Shown here one piece after another: positions 15,001-30,299 of a stretch of 64,000 bases of DNA (the stretch's first letter is position 1; each line of letters starts with the position of its first letter). The stretch covers positions 10,290,370-10,354,369 of the forward strand of contig OW028579.1 of the NCBI GenBank assembly GCA_932294295.1, written 5' to 3'. Origin of the DNA: Alitta virens. Lineage: Eukaryota; Annelida; Polychaeta; Phyllodocida; Nereididae. Position numbers and translations under genes: made by a program. A model generated the notes under the pieces. The model did not search any database, was not told the origin of the DNA, and saw only the letters and a program-made list of their open reading frames with translations.

Positions 15001-16183
15001 TGTGAACAACAAACCAAAAAAAGGTGTTAACAACAAACCCAAAAAAGGTGTGAACAACAAACCAAAAAAAGGTGTGAACAACAAACCAAAAAAAGGTGTG
15101 AACAACAAACCGAAAAAAGGTGTGAACAACAAACCAAAAAAAGGTGTTAACAACAAACCCAAAAAAGGTGTGAACAACAAACCCAAAAAAGGTGTGAACA
15201 ACAAACCAAAAAAAGGTGTGAACAACAAACCAAAAAAGGTGTGAACAAAAGGTGTGAACAACAAACCCAAAAAAGGTGTGAACAACAAACCCAAAAAAGG
15301 TGTGAACAACAAACCCAAAAAAGGTGTGAATAACAAACCCAAAAAAGGTGTGAACAACAAACCAAAAAAAGGTGTGAACAACAAACCAAAAAAAGGTGTG
15401 AACAACAAACCAAAAAAGGTGTGAACAACAAACCAAAAAAAGGTGTGAACAACAAACCAAAAAAAGGTGTGAACAACAAACCAAAAAAGGTGTGAACAAC
15501 AAACCAAAAAAAGGTGTGAACAACAAACCAAAAAAAGGTGCGAACAACAAACCAAAAAAAGGTGCGAACAACAAACCAAAAAAAGGTGTGAACAACAAAC
15601 CAAAAAAAGGTGTGAACAACAAACCAAAAAAAGGTGTAAACAACAAACCAAAAAAAGGTGTGAACAACAAACCAAAAAAAGGTGTGAACAACAAACCCAA
15701 AAAAGGTGTGAACAACAAACCAAAAAAAGGTGTGAACAACAAACCAAAAAAAGGTGTGAGCAACAAACCAAAAAAAGGTGTGAACAACAAACCAAAAAAA
15801 GGTGTGAACAACAAACCAAAAAAAGGTGTGAACAACAAACCAAAAAAAGGTGTGAACAACAAACCAAAAAAAGGTGTGAACAACAAACCGAAAAAAGGTG
15901 TGAACAACAAACCAAAAAAAGGTGTTAACAACAAACCCAAAAAAGGTGTGAACAACAAACCAAAAAAAGGTGTGAACAACAAACCAAAAAAAGGTGTGAA
16001 CAACAAACCGAAAAAAGGTGTGAACAACAAACCAAAAAAAGGTGTTAACAACAAACCCAAAAAAGGTGTGAACAACAAACCAAAAAAAGGTGTGAACAAC
16101 AAACCAAAAAAAGGTGTGAACAACAAACCAAAAAAAGGTGTGAACAACAAACCCAAAAAAGGTGTGAACAACAAACCAAAAAA
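12067..16183 (+). repeat. 4,117-bp segment duplication, copy 2
   Basis: Directly adjacent second copy. To its right the pattern continues with a 48-bp (two-unit) length difference, and a shorter echo of the same right end, with the AAATGG and AAAGC landmark units, recurs near 16.3, 16.9 and 18.7 kb, showing repeated local copying. Confidence 0.7.
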
Positions 16184-19100
16184 AGGTGTGAACAACAAAC
16201 CAAAAAAAGGTGTGAACAACAAACCCAAAAAAGGTGTGAACAACAAACCAAAAAATGGTGTGAACAACAAACCCAAAAAAGGTGTGAACAACAAACCCAA
16301 AAAAGGTGTGAACAACAAACCCAAAAAAGGTGTGAACAACAAAGCAAAAAAAGGTGTGAACAACAAACCAAAAAAGGTGTGAACAACAAACCAAACAAGG
16401 TGTGAACAACAAACCAAAAAAAGGTGTGAACAACAAACCAAAAAAAGGTGTGAACAACAAACCGAAAAAAGGTGTGAACAACAAACCAAAAAAAGGTGTT
16501 AACAACAAACCCAAAAAAGGTGTGAACAACAAACCAAAAAAAGGTGTGAACAACAAACCAAAAAAAGGTGTGAACAACAAACCGAAAAAAGGTGTGAACA
16601 ACAAACCAAAAAAAGGTGTTAACAACAAACCCAAAAAAGGTGTGAACAACAAACCAAAAAAAGGTGTGAACAACAAACCAAAAAAAGGTGTGAACAACAA
16701 ACCCAAAAAAGGTGTGAACAACAAACCAAAAAAAGGTGTGAACAACAAACCAAAAAAAGGTGTGAACAACAAACCCAAAAAAGGTGTGAACAACAAACCA
16801 AAAAATGGTGTGAACAACAAACCCAAAAAAGGTGTGAACAACAAACCCAAAAAAGGTGTGAACAACAAACCCAAAAAAGGTGTGAACAACAAAGCAAAAA
16901 AAGGTGTGAACAACAAACCAAAAAAGGTGTGAACAACAAACCAAACAAGGTGTGAACAACAAACCAAAAAAAGGTGTGAACAACAAACCAAAAAAAGGTG
17001 TGAACAACAAACCAAAAAAAGGTGTGAACAACAAACCAAAAAAAGGTGTGAACAACAAACCAAAAAAGGTGTGAACAACAAACCAAAAAAAGGTGTGAAC
17101 AACAAACCAAAAAAGGTGTGAACAACAAACCCAAAAAAGGTGTGAACAACAAACCAAAAAAAGGTGTGAACAACAAACCAAAAAAGGTGTGAACAAAAGG
17201 TGTGAACAACAAACCAAAAAAAGGTGTGAACAACAAACCAAAAAAAGGTGTGAACAACAAACCAAAAAAAGGTGTGAACAACAAACCAAAAAAGGTGTGA
17301 ACAACAAACCAAAAAAAGGTGTGAACAACAAACCAAAAAAAGGTGTGAACAAAAGGTGTGAACAACAAACCCAAAAAAGGTGTGAACAACAAACCCAAAA
17401 AAGGTGTGAACAACAAACCCAAAAAAGGTGTGAACAACAAACCAAAAAAAGGTGTGAACAACAAACCAAAAAAGGTGTGAACAACAAACCAAAAAAAGGT
17501 GTGAACAACAAACCCAAAAAAGGTGTGAACAACAAACCAAAAAAAGGTGTGAACAACAAACCCAAAAAAGGTGTGAACAACAAACCCAAAAAAGGTGTGA
17601 ACAACAAACCCAAAAAAGGTGTGAACAACAAACCAAAAAAAGGTGTGAACAACAAACCCAAAAAAGGTGTGAACAACAAACCAAAAAAAGGTGTGAACAA
17701 CACACCAAAAAAGGTGTGAACAACAAACCAAAAAAAGGTGTGAACAACAAACCAAAAAGGTGTGAACAACAAACCAAAAAAGGTGTGAACAACAAACCAA
17801 AAAAGGTGTGAACAACAAACCCAAAAAAGGTGTGAACAACAAACCAAAAAAAGGTGTGAACAACAAACCAAAAAAAGGTGTGAACAACAAACCAAAAAAG
17901 GTGTGAACAACAAACCAAAAAAAGGTGCCAACAACAAACCAAAAAAAGGTGTGAACAACAAACCAAAAAAAGGTGTGAACAACAAACCAAAAAAAGGTGT
18001 GAACAACAAACCAAAAAAGGTGTGAACAACAAACCAAAAAAGGTGTGAACAACAAACCCAAAAAAGGTGTGAACAACAAACCAAAAAAAGGTGTGAACAA
18101 CAAACCAAAAAAGGTGTGAACAAAAGGTGTGAACAACAAACCCAAAAAAGGTGTGAACAACAAACCCAAAAAAGGTGTGAACAACAAACCCAAAAAAGGT
18201 GTGAACAACAAACCCAAAAAAGGTGTGAACAACAAACCAAAAAAAGGTGTGAACAACAAACCAAAAAAGGTGTGAACAAAAGGTGTGAACAACAAACCCA
18301 AAAAAGGTGTGAACAACAAACCCAAAAAAGGTGTGAACAACAAACCCAAAAAAGGTGTGAACAACAAACCCAAAAAAGGTGTGAACAACAAACCCAAAAA
18401 AGGTGTGAACAACAAACCAAAAAAGGTGTGAACAACAAACCAAAAAAAGGTGTGAACAACAAACCAAAAAAAGGTGCGAACAACAAACCAAAAAAAGGTG
18501 CGAACAACAAACCAAAAAAAGGTGTGAACAACAAACCAAAAAAAGGTGTGAACAACAAACCAAAAAAAGGTGTGAACAACAAACCAAAAAAGGTGTGAAC
18601 AACAAACCCAAAAAAGGTGTGAACAACAAACCAAAAAATGGTGTGAACAACAAACCCAAAAAAGGTGTGAACAACAAACCCAAAAAAGGTGTGAACAACA
18701 AACCCAAAAAAGGTGTGAACAACAAAGCAAAAAAAGGTGTGAACAACAAACCAAAAAAGGTGTGAACAACAAACCAAACAAGGTGTGAACAACAAACCAA
18801 AAAAAGGTGTGAACAACAAACCAAAAAAAGGTGTGAACAACAAACCAAAAAAAGGTGTGAACAACAAACCAAAAAAACGTGTGAACAACAAACCAAAAAA
18901 GGTGTGAACAACAAACCAAAAAAAGGTGTGAACAACAAACCAAAAAAGGTGTGAACAACAAACCCAAAAAAGGTGTGAACAACAAACCAAAAAAAGGTGT
19001 GAACCCAAAAAGGTGTGAACAACAAACCAAAAAAAGGTGTGAACAACAAACCAAAAAAGGTGTGAACAAAAGGTGTGAACAACAAACCAAAAAAAGGTGT

Positions 19101-19411
19101 GAACAACAAACCAAAAAAAGGTGTGAACAACAAACCAAAAAAAGGTGTGAACAACAAACCAAAAAAGGTGTGAACAACAAACCAAAAAAAGGTGTGAACA
19201 ACAAACCAAAAAAAGGTGTGAACAAAAGGTGTGAACAACAAACCCAAAAAAGGTGTGAACAACAAACCCAAAAAAGGTGTGAACAACAAACCCAAAAAAG
19301 GTGTGAACAACAAACCAAAAAAAGGTGTGAACAACAAACCAAAAAAGGTGTGAACAACAAACCAAAAAAAGGTGTGAACAACAAACCCAAAAAAGGTGTG
19401 AACAACAAACC

Positions 19412-22400
19412 AAAAAAAGGTGTGAACAACAAACCCAAAAAAGGTGTGAACAACAAACCCAAAAAAGGTGTGAACAACAAACCAAAAAAAGGTGTGAACA
19501 ACAAACCAAAAAAGGTGTGAACAAAAGGTGTGAACAACAAACCCAAAAAAGGTGTGAACAACAAACCCAAAAAAGGTGTGAACAACAAACCAAAAAAAGG
19601 TGTGAACAACAAACCAAAAAAGGTGTGAACAAAAGGTGTGAACAACAAACCCAAAAAAGGTGTGAACAACAAACCCAAAAAAGGTGTGAACAACAAACTC
19701 AAAAAAGGTGTGAACAACAAACCCAAAAAAGGTGTGAACAACAAACCAAAAAAAGGTGTGAACAACAAACCCAAAAAAGGTGTGAACAACAAACCAAAAA
19801 AAGGTGTGAACAACAAACCAAAAAAGGTGTGAACAACAAACCAAACAAGGTGTGAACAACAAACCAAAAAAAGGTGTGAACAACAAACCAAAAAAAGGTG
19901 TGAACAACAAACCAAAAAAAGGTGTGAACAACAAACCAAAAAAAGGTGTGAACAACAAACCAAAAAAGGTGTGAACAACAAACCAAAAAAGGTGTGAACA
20001 ACAAACCCAAAAAAGGTGTGAACAACAAACCAAAAAAAGGTGTGAACAACAAACCAAAAAAGGTGTGAACAAAAGGTGTGAACAACAAACCCAAAAAAGG
20101 TGTGAACAACAAACCCAAAAAAGGTGTGAACAACAAACCAAAAAAAGGTGTGAACAACAAACCAAAAAAGGTGTGAACAAAAGGTGTGAACAACAAACCC
20201 AAAAAAGGTGTGAACAACAAACCCAAAAAAGGTGTGAACAACAAACTCAAAAAAGGTGTGAACAACAAACCCAAAAAAGGTGTGAACAACAAACCAAAAA
20301 AAGGTGTGAACAACAAACCCAAAAAAGGTGTGAACAACAAACCAAAAAAAGGTGTGAACAACAAACCAAAAAAAGGTGTTAACAACAAACCCAAAAAAGG
20401 TGTGAACAACAAACCAAAAAAAGGTGTGAACAACAAACCAAAAAAAGGTGTGAACAACAAACCCAAAAAAGGTGTGAACAACAAACCAAAAAAAGGCGTG
20501 AACAACAAACCCAAAAAAGGTGTGAACAACAAACCAAAAAAAGGTGTGAACAACAAACCCAAAAAAGGTGTGAACAACAAACCAAAAAAAGGTGTGAACA
20601 ACAAACCCAAAAAAGGTGTGAACAACAAACCAAAAAAAGGTGTGAACAACACACCAAAAAAGGTGTGAACAACAAACCAAAAAAAGGTGTGAACAACAAA
20701 CCAAAAAGGTGTGAACAACAAACCAAAAAAGGTGTGAACAACAAACCAAAAAAGGTGTGAACAACAAACCAAAAAAAGGTGTGAACAACAAACCAAAAAA
20801 AGGTGTGAACAACAAACCAAAAAAAGGTGTGAACAACAAACCAAAAAAGGTGTGAACAACAAACCAAAAAAAGGTGTGAACAACAAACCAAAAAAAGGTG
20901 CCAACAACAAACCAAAAAAAGGTGTGAACAACAAACCAAAAAAAGGTGTGAACAACAAACCAAAAAAAGGTGTGAACAACAAACCAAAAAAGGTGTGAAC
21001 AACAAACCAAAAAAGGTGTGAACAACAAACCCAAAAAAGGTGTGAACAACAAACCAAAAAAAGGTGTGAACAACAAACCAAAAAAGGTGTGAACAAAAGG
21101 TGTGAACAACAAACCCAAAAAAGGTGTGAACAACAAACCCAAAAAAGGTGTGAACAACAAACCAAAAAAAGGTGTGAACAACAAACCAAAAAAGGTGTGA
21201 ACAAAAGGTGTGAACAACAAACCCAAAAAAGGTGTGAACAACAAACCCAAAAAAGGTGTGAACAACAAACTCAAAAAAGGTGTGAACAACAAACCCAAAA
21301 AAGGTGTGAACAACAAACCAAAAAAAGGTGTGAACAACAAACCCAAAAAAGGTGTGAACAACAAACCAAAAAAAGGTGTGAACAACAAACCAAAAAAGGT
21401 GTGAACAACAAACCAAACAAGGTGTGAACAACAAACCAAAAAAAGGTGTGAACAACAAACCAAAAAAAGGTGTGAACAACAAACCAAAAAAAGGTGTGAA
21501 CAACAAACCAAAAAAAGGTGTGAACAACAAACCAAAAAAGGTGTGAACAACAAACCAAAAAAGGTGTGAACAACAAACCCAAAAAAGGTGTGAACAACAA
21601 ACCAAAAAAAGGTGTGAACAACAAACCAAAAAAGGTGTGAACAAAAGGTGTGAACAACAAACCCAAAAAAGGTGTGAACAACAAACCCAAAAAAGGTGTG
21701 AACAACAAACCAAAAAAAGGTGTGAACAACAAACCAAAAAAGGTGTGAACAAAAGGTGTGAACAACAAACCCAAAAAAGGTGTGAACAACAAACCCAAAA
21801 AAGGTGTGAACAACAAACTCAAAAAAGGTGTGAACAACAAACCCAAAAAAGGTGTGAACAACAAACCAAAAAAAGGTGTGAACAACAAACCCAAAAAAGG
21901 TGTGAACAACAAACCAAAAAAAGGTGTGAACAACAAACCAAAAAAGGTGTGAACAACAAACCAAACAAGGTGTGAACAACAAACCAAAAAAAGGTGTGAA
22001 CAACAAACCAAAAAAAGGTGTGAACAACAAACCAAAAAAAGGTGTGAACAACAAACCAAAAAAAGGTGTGAACAACAAACCAAAAAAGGTGTGAACAACA
22101 AACCGAAAAAAGGTGTGAACAACAAACCAAAAAAGGTGTGAACAACAAACCCAAAAAAGGTGTGAACAACAAACCAAAAAAAGGTGTGAACAACAAACCA
22201 AAAAAGGTGTGAACAAAAGGTGTGAACAACAAACCCAAAAAAGGTGTGAACAACAAACCAAAAAAAGGTGTGAACAACAAACCAAAAAAGGTGTGAACAA
22301 CAAACCAAAAAAAGGTGTGAACAACAAACCAAAAAAAGGTGTGAACAAAAGGTGTGAACAACAAACCCAAAAAAGGTGTGAACAACAAACCCAAAAAAGG

Positions 22401-25400
22401 TGTGAACAACAAACCCAAAAAAGGTGTGAACAACAAACCAAAAAAAGGTGTGAACAACAAACCAAAAAAGGTGTGAACAACAAACCAAAAAAAGGTGTGA
22501 ACAACAAACCCAAAAAAGGTGTGAACAACAAACCAAAAAAAGGTGTGAACAACAAACCCAAAAAAGGTGTGAACAACAAACCCAAAAAAGGTGTGAACAA
22601 CAAACCCAAAAAAGGTGTGAACAACAAACCAAAAAAAGGTGTGAACAACAAACCAAAAAAGGTGTGAACAACAAACCAAAAAAAGGTGTGAACAACAAAC
22701 CAAAAAAAGGTGCCAACAACAAACCCAAAAAAGGTGTGAACAACAAACCAAAAAAAGGTGTGAACAACAAACCCAAAAAAGGTGTGAACAACAAACCAAA
22801 AAAAGGTGTGAACAACACACCAAAAAAGGTGTGAACAACAAACCAAAAAAAGGTGTGAACAACAAACCAAAAAGGTGTGAACAACAAACCAAAAAAGGTG
22901 TGAACAACAAACCAAAAAAGGTGTGAACAACAAACCAAAAAAAGGTGTGAACAACAAACCAAAAAAAGGTGTGAACAACAAACCAAAAAAAGGTGTGAAC
23001 AACAAACCAAAAAAGGTGTGAACAACAAACCAAAAAAAGGTGTGAACAACAAACCCAAAAAAGGTGCCAACAACAAACCAAAAAAAGGTGTGAACAACAA
23101 ACCAAAAAAAGGTGTGAACAACAAACCAAAAAAAGGTGTGAACAACAAACCAAAAAAGGTGTGAACAAAAGGTGTGAACAACAAACCCAAAAAAGGTGTG
23201 AACAACAAACCCAAAAAAGGTGTGAACAACAAACCCAAAAAAGGTGTGAACAACAAACCCAAAAAAGGTGTGAACAACAAACCAAAAAAAGGTGTGAACA
23301 ACAAACCAAAAAAGGTGTGAACAAAAGGTGTGAACAACAAACCCAAAAAAGGTGTGAACAACAAACCCAAAAAAGGTGTGAACAACAAACCCAAAAAAGG
23401 TGTGAACAACAAACCCAAAAAAGGTGTGAACAACAAACCCAAAAAAGGTGTGAACAACAAACCAAAAAAGGTGTGAACAACAAACCAAAAAAAGGTGTGA
23501 ACAACAAACCAAAAAAAGGTGCGAACAACAAACCAAAAAAAGGTGCGAACAACAAACCAAAAAAAGGTGTGAACAACAAACCAAAAAAAGGTGTGAACAA
23601 CAAACCAAAAAAAGGTGTGAACAACAAACCAAAAAAAGGTGGGAACAACAAACCAAAAAAGGTGTGAACAACAAACCAAAAAAAGGTGTGAACAACAAAC
23701 CAAAAAAAGGTGTGAACAACAAACCCAAAAAAGGTGTGAACAACAAACCCAAAAAAGGTGTGAACAACAAACCCAAAAAAGGTGTGAACAACAAACCAAA
23801 AAAAGGTGTGAACAACAAACCAAAAAAAGGTGTTAACAACAAACCCAAAAAAGGTGTGAACAACAAACCAAAAAAAGGTGTGAACAACAAACCAAAAAAA
23901 GGTGTGAACAACAAACCCAAAAAAGGCGTGAACAACAAACCAAAAAAAGGCGTGAACAACAAACCCAAAAAAGGTGTGAACAACAAACCAAAAAAAGGTG
24001 TGAACAACAAACCCAAAAAAGGTGTGAACAACAAACCAAAAAAAGGTGTGAACAACAAACCCAAAAAAGGTGTGAACAACAAACCAAAAAAAGGTGTGAA
24101 CAACACACCAAAAAAGGTGTGAACAACAAACCAAAAAAAGGTGTGAACAACAAACCAAAAAGGTGTGAACAACAAACCAAAAAAGGTGTGAACAACAAAC
24201 CAAAAAAGGTGTGAACAACAAACCAAAAAAAGGTGTGAACAACAAACCAAAAAAAGGTGTGAACAACAAACCAAAAAAAGGTGTGAACAACAAACCAAAA
24301 AAAGGTGTGAACAACAAACCCAAAAAAGGTGTGAACAACAAACCCAAAAAAGGTGTGAACAACAAACCAAAAAAAGGTGTGAACAACAAACCAAAAAAAG
24401 GTGTTAACAACAAACCCAAAAAAGGTGTGAACAACAAACCAAAAAAAGGTGTGAACAACAAACCAAAAAAAGGTGTGAACAACAAACCCAAAAAAGGTGT
24501 GAACAACAAACCAAAAAAAGGCGTGAACAACAAACCCAAAAAAGGTGTGAACAACAAACCAAAAAAAGGTGTGAACAACAAACCCAAAAAAGGTGTGAAC
24601 AACAAACCAAAAAAAGGTGTGAACAACAAACCCAAAAAAGGTGTGAACAACAAACCAAAAAAAGGTGTGAACAACACACCAAAAAAGGTGTGAACAACAA
24701 ACCAAAAAAAGGTGTGAACAACAAACCAAAAAGGTGTGAACAACAAACCAAAAAAGGTGTGAACAACAAACCAAAAAAGGTGTGAACAACAAACCAAAAA
24801 AAGGTGTGAACAACAAACCAAAAAAAGGTGTGAACAACAAACCAAAAAAAGGTGTGAACAACAAACCAAAAAAAGGTGTGAACAACAAACCAAAAAAAGG
24901 TGTGAACAACAAACCAAAAAAGGTGTGAACAACAAACCAAAAAAAGGTGTGAACAACAAACCAAAAAAAGGTGCCAACAACAAACCAAAAAAAGGTGTGA
25001 ACAACAAACCAAAAAAAGGTGTGAACAACAAACCAAAAAAAGGTGTGAACAACAAACCAAAAAAGGTGTGAACAACAAACCAAAAAAGGTGTGAACAACA
25101 AACCCAAAAAAGGTGTGAACAACAAACCAAAAAAAGGTGTGAACAACAAACCAAAAAAGGTGTGAACAAAAGGTGTGAACAACAAACCCAAAAAAGGTGT
25201 GAACAACAAACCCAAAAAAGGTGTGAACAACAAACCCAAAAAAGGTGTGAACAACAAACCCAAAAAAGGTGTGAACAACAAACCAAAAAAAGGTGTGAAC
25301 AACAAACCAAAAAAGGTGTGAACAAAAGGTGTGAACAACAAACCCAAAAAAGGTGTGAACAACAAACCCAAAAAAGGTGTGAACAACAAACTCAAAAAAG

Positions 25401-26222
25401 GTGTGAACAACAAACCCAAAAAAGGTGTGAACAACAAACCAAAAAAAGGTGTGAACAACAAACCCAAAAAAGGTGTGAACAACAAACCAAAAAAAGGTGT
25501 GAACAACAAACCAAAAAAGGTGTGAACAACAAACCAAACAAGGTGTGAACAACAAACCAAAAAAGGTGTGAACAACAAACCAAAAAAAGGTGTGAACAAC
25601 AAACCAAAAAAAGGTGTGAACAACAAACCAAAAAAAGGTGTGAACAACAAACCAAAAAAGGTGTGAACAACAAACCGAAAAAAGGTGTGAACAACAAACC
25701 AAAAAAGGTGTGAACAACAAACCCAAAAAAGGTGTGAACAACAAACCAAAAAAAGGTGTGAACAACAAACCAAAAAAGGTGTGAACAAAAGGTGTGAACA
25801 ACAAACCCAAAAAAGGTGTGAACAACAAACCAAAAAAAGGTGTGAACAACAAACCAAAAAAGGTGTGAACAACAAACCAAAAAAAGGTGTGAACAACAAA
25901 CCAAAAAAAGGTGTGAACAAAAGGTGTGAACAACAAACCCAAAAAAGGTGTGAACAACAAACCCAAAAAAGGTGTGAACAACAAACCCAAAAAAGGTGTG
26001 AACAACAAACCAAAAAAAGGTGTGAACAACAAACCAAAAAAGGTGTGAACAACAAACCAAAAAAAGGTGTGAACAACAAACCCAAAAAAGGTGTGAACAA
26101 CAAACCCAAAAAAGGTGTGAACAACAAACCAAAAAAAGGTGTGAACAACAAACCAAAAAAAGGTGTGAACAACAAACCCAAAAAAGGCGTGAACAACAAA
26201 CCAAAAAAAGGCGTGAACAACA
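19412..26222 (+). repeat. Large internal duplication, copy 2 (pair at 1-6,905)
   Basis: Second copy of the variant order described for the left edge of the array. The left border coincides with the window start in the other copy, so the true duplication may extend further left outside this window. Confidence 0.8.
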
Positions 26223-27179
26223 AACCCAAAAAAGGTGTGAACAACAAACCAAAAAAAGGTGTGAACAACAAACCCAAAAAAGGTGTGAACAACAAACCAA
26301 AAAAAGGTGTGAACAACAAACCCAAAAAAGGTGTGAACAACAAACCAAAAAAAGGTGTGAACAACACACCAAAAAAAGGTGTGAACAACAAACCAAAAAA
26401 AGGTGTGAACAACAAACCAAAAAGGTGTGAACAACAAACCAAAAAAGGTGTGAACAACAAACCAAAAAAGGTGTGAACAACAAACCAAAAAAGGTGTGAA
26501 CAACAAACCAAAAAAAGGTGTGAACAACAAACCAAAAAAAGGTGTGAACAACAAACCAAAAAAAGGTGTGAACAACAAACCAAAAAAAGGTGTGAACAAC
26601 AAACCCAAAAAAGGTGTGAACAACAAACCCAAAAAAGGTGTGAACAACAAACCAAAAAAAGGTGTGAACAACAAACCAAAAAAAGGTGTTAACAACAAAC
26701 CCAAAAAAGGTGTGAACAACAAACCAAAAAAAGGTGTGAACAACAAACCAAAAAAAGGTGTGAACAACAAACCCAAAAAAGGTGTGAACAACAAACCAAA
26801 AAAAGGCGTGAACAACAAACCCAAAAAAGGTGTGAACAACAAACCAAAAAAAGGTGTGAACAACAAACCCAAAAAAGGTGTGAACAACAAACCAAAAAAA
26901 GGTGTGAACAACAAACCCAAAAAAGGTGTGAACAACAAACCAAAAAAAGGTGTGAACAACACACCAAAAAAGGTGTGAACAACAAACCAAAAAAAGGTGT
27001 GAACAACAAACCAAAAAAGGTGTGAACAACAAACCAAAAAAGGTGTGAACAACAAACCAAAAAAGGTGTGAACAACAAACCAAAAAAAGGTGTGAACAAC
27101 AAACCAAAAAAAGGTGTGAACAACAAACCAAAAAAAGGTGTGAACAACAAACCAAAAAAAGGTGTGAACAACAAACCAA

Positions 27180-29800
27180 AAAAGGTGTGAACAACCAAAC
27201 CAAAAAAGGTGTGAACAACAAACCAAAAAAAGGTGTGAACAACAAACCAAAAAAAGGTGCCAACAACAAACCAAAAAAGGTGTGAACAACAAACCAAAAA
27301 AAGGTGTGAACAAACAAACCAAAAAAAGGTGTGAACAACAAACCAAAAAAGGTGTGAACAACAAACCAAAAAAGGTGTGAACAACAAACCCAAAAAAGGT
27401 GTGAACAACAAACCAAAAAAAAAGGTGTGAACAACAAACCAAAAAAGGTGTGAACAAAAGGTGTGAACAACAAACCCAAAAAAGGTGTGAACAACAAACC
27501 CAAAAAAGGTGTGAACAACAAACCCAAAAAAGGTGTGAAACAACAAACCCAAAAAAGGTGTGAACAACAAACCAAAAAAAGGTGTGAACAACAAACCAAA
27601 AAAGGTGTGAACAAAAGGTGTGAACAACAAACCCCAAAAAAGGTGTGAACAACAAACCCAAAAAAGGTGTGAACAACAAACTCAAAAAAGGTGTGAACAA
27701 CAAACCCAAAAAAGGTGTGAACAACAAACCAAAAAAAGGTGTGAACAACAAACCCAAAAAAGGTGTGAACAACAAACCAAAAAAGGTGTGAACAACAAAC
27801 CAAAAAAGTGTGAACAACAAACCAAACAAGGTGTGAACAACAAACCAAAAAAAGGTGTGAACAACAAACCAAAAAAAGGTGTGAACAACAAACCAAAAAA
27901 AGGTTGTGAACAACAAACCAAAAAAAGGTGTGAACAACAAACCAAAAAGGTGTGAACAACAAACCGAAAAAAGGTGTGAACAAACAAACCAAAAAAGGTG
28001 TGAACAACAAACCCAAAAAAGGTGTGAACAACAAACCAAAAAAGGTGTGAACAACAAACCAAAAAAGGTGTGAACAAAAGGTGTGAACAACAAACCCAAA
28101 AAAGGTGTGAACAACAAACCAAAAAAAGGTGTGAACAACAAACCAAAAAAGGGTGTGAACAACAAACCAAAAAAGGTGTGAACAACAAACCAAAAAAAGG
28201 TGTGAACAAAGGTTGAACAACAAACCCAAAAAAGGTGTGAACAACAAACCCAAAAAAGGTGTGAACAACAAACCCAAAAAGGTGTGAACAACAAACCAAA
28301 AAAAGGTGTGAACAACAAACCAAAAAAGGTGTGAACAACAAACCAAAAAAAGGTGTGAACAACAAACCCAAAAAAGGTGTGAACAACAAACCAAAAAAAG
28401 GTGTGAACAACAAAACCCAAAAAAGGGTGAACAACAAACCCAAAAAAGGTGTGAACAACAAACCCAAAAAAGGTTGAACAACAAACCAAAAAAAGGTGTG
28501 AACAACAAACCAAAAAAGGTGTGAACAACAAACCAAAAAAAGGTGTGAACAACAAACCAAAAAAAGGTGCCAACAACAAACCAAAAAAGGTGTGAACAAC
28601 AAACCAAAAAAAGGTGTGAACAACAAACCAAAAAAAGGTGTGAACAACAAACAAAAAAGGTGTGAACAACAAACCAAAAAAGGTGTGAACAACAAACCAA
28701 AAAAAGGTGTGAACAACAAACCAAAAAAGGTGTGAACAACAAACCAAACAAGGTGTGAACAACAAACCAAAAAAGGTGTGAACAACAAACCAAAAAAAGG
28801 TGTGAACAACAAACCAAAAAAAGGTGTGAACAACAAACCAAAAAAAGGTGTGAACAACAAACCAAAAAAGGTGTGAACAACAAACGAAAAAAGGTGTGAA
28901 CAACAAACCAAAAAAGGTGTGAACAAAAGGTGTGAACAACAAACCAAAAAAAGGTGTGAACAACAAACCAAAAAAAGGTGTGAACAACAAACCAAAAAAG
29001 GTGTGAACAACAAACCAAAAAAGGTGTGAACAACAAACCAAAAAAGGTGTGAACAACAAACCAAAAAAGGTGTGAACAAAAGGTGTGAACAACAAACCCA
29101 AAAAGGTGTGAACAACAAACCCAAAAAAGGTGTGAACAACAAACCCAAAAAGGTGTGAACAACAAACCCAAAAAAGATGTGAACAACAAACCCAAAAAAG
29201 GTGTGAACAACAAACCAAAAAAAAGGTGTGAACAACAAACCAAAAAAAGGTGTGAACAACAAACCAAAAAAGGTGTGAACAACAAACCAAAAAAAGGTGT
29301 GAACAACAAACCAAAAAAAGGTGTGAACAACAAACCAAAAAAGGTGTGAACAACAAACCAAAAAAAGGTAGTGAACAACAAACAAAAAAAGGTGCGAACA
29401 ACAAACCAAAAAAGGTGCGAACAACAAACCAAAAAAAGGTGTGAACAACAAACCAAAAAAAGGTGTGAACAACAAACCAAAAAAAGGTGTGAACAACAAA
29501 CCAAAAAAAGGTGTGAACAACAAACCAAAAAAGGTGTGAACAACAAACCAAAAAAAGGTGTGAACAACAAACCAAAAAAAGGTGTGAACAACAAACCCAA
29601 AAAAGGTGTGAACAACAAACCCAAAAAAGGTGTGAACAACAAACCCAAAAAAGTGTGAACAACAAACCAAAAAAAGGTGTGAACAACAAACCAAAAAGGT
29701 GTAAACAACAAACCAAAAAAAGGTGTGAACAACAAACCAAAAAAAAGGTGTAACCAACAAACCAAAAAAAGGTGTGAACAACAAACCCAAAAAAGGTGTG
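27180..29800 (+). repeat. Irregular, indel-rich stretch of the minisatellite
   Basis: Single-base departures cluster here and are rare elsewhere: ACAACCAAACC near 27,192, CAAACAAACC near 27,311, GTGAAACAAC near 27,537, ACCCC near 27,632, GGTTGTGAAC near 27,903, AAAGGGTGTG near 28,148, GAACAAAGGTTGAAC near 28,205 and GGTAGTGAAC near 29,368. They break the 23/24-bp register at many points. Either an older, degenerating sub-domain or a poorly polished part of an assembly. Confidence 0.7.
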
Positions 29801-30299
29801 AACAACAAACCCAAAAAAGGTGTGAACAACAAACCAAAAAAAGGTGTGAACAACAAACCCAAAAAAGGTGTGAACAACAAACCAAAAAAAGGTGTGAACA
29901 ACAAACCAAAAAAGGTGTGAACAACAAACTAAAAAAGGTGTGAACAACAAACCAAAAAAAAGGTGTGAACAACAAACCAAAAAAAGGTGTGAACAACAAC
30001 CAAAAAAAGGTGTGAACAACAAACCAAAAAAAGGTGTTAACAACAAACCCAAAAAAGGTGTGAACAACAAACCAAAAAAAGGTGTGAACAACAAACCAAA
30101 AAAAGGTGTGAACAACAAACCGAAAAAAGGTGTGAACAACAAACCAAAAAAAGGTGTTAACAACAAACCCAAAAAAGGTGTGAACAACAAACCAAAAAAA
30201 GGTGTGAACAACAAACCAAAAAAAGGTGTGAACAACAAACCCAAAAAAGGTGTGAACAACAAACCCAAAAAAGGTGTGAACAACAAACCAAAAAAAGGT

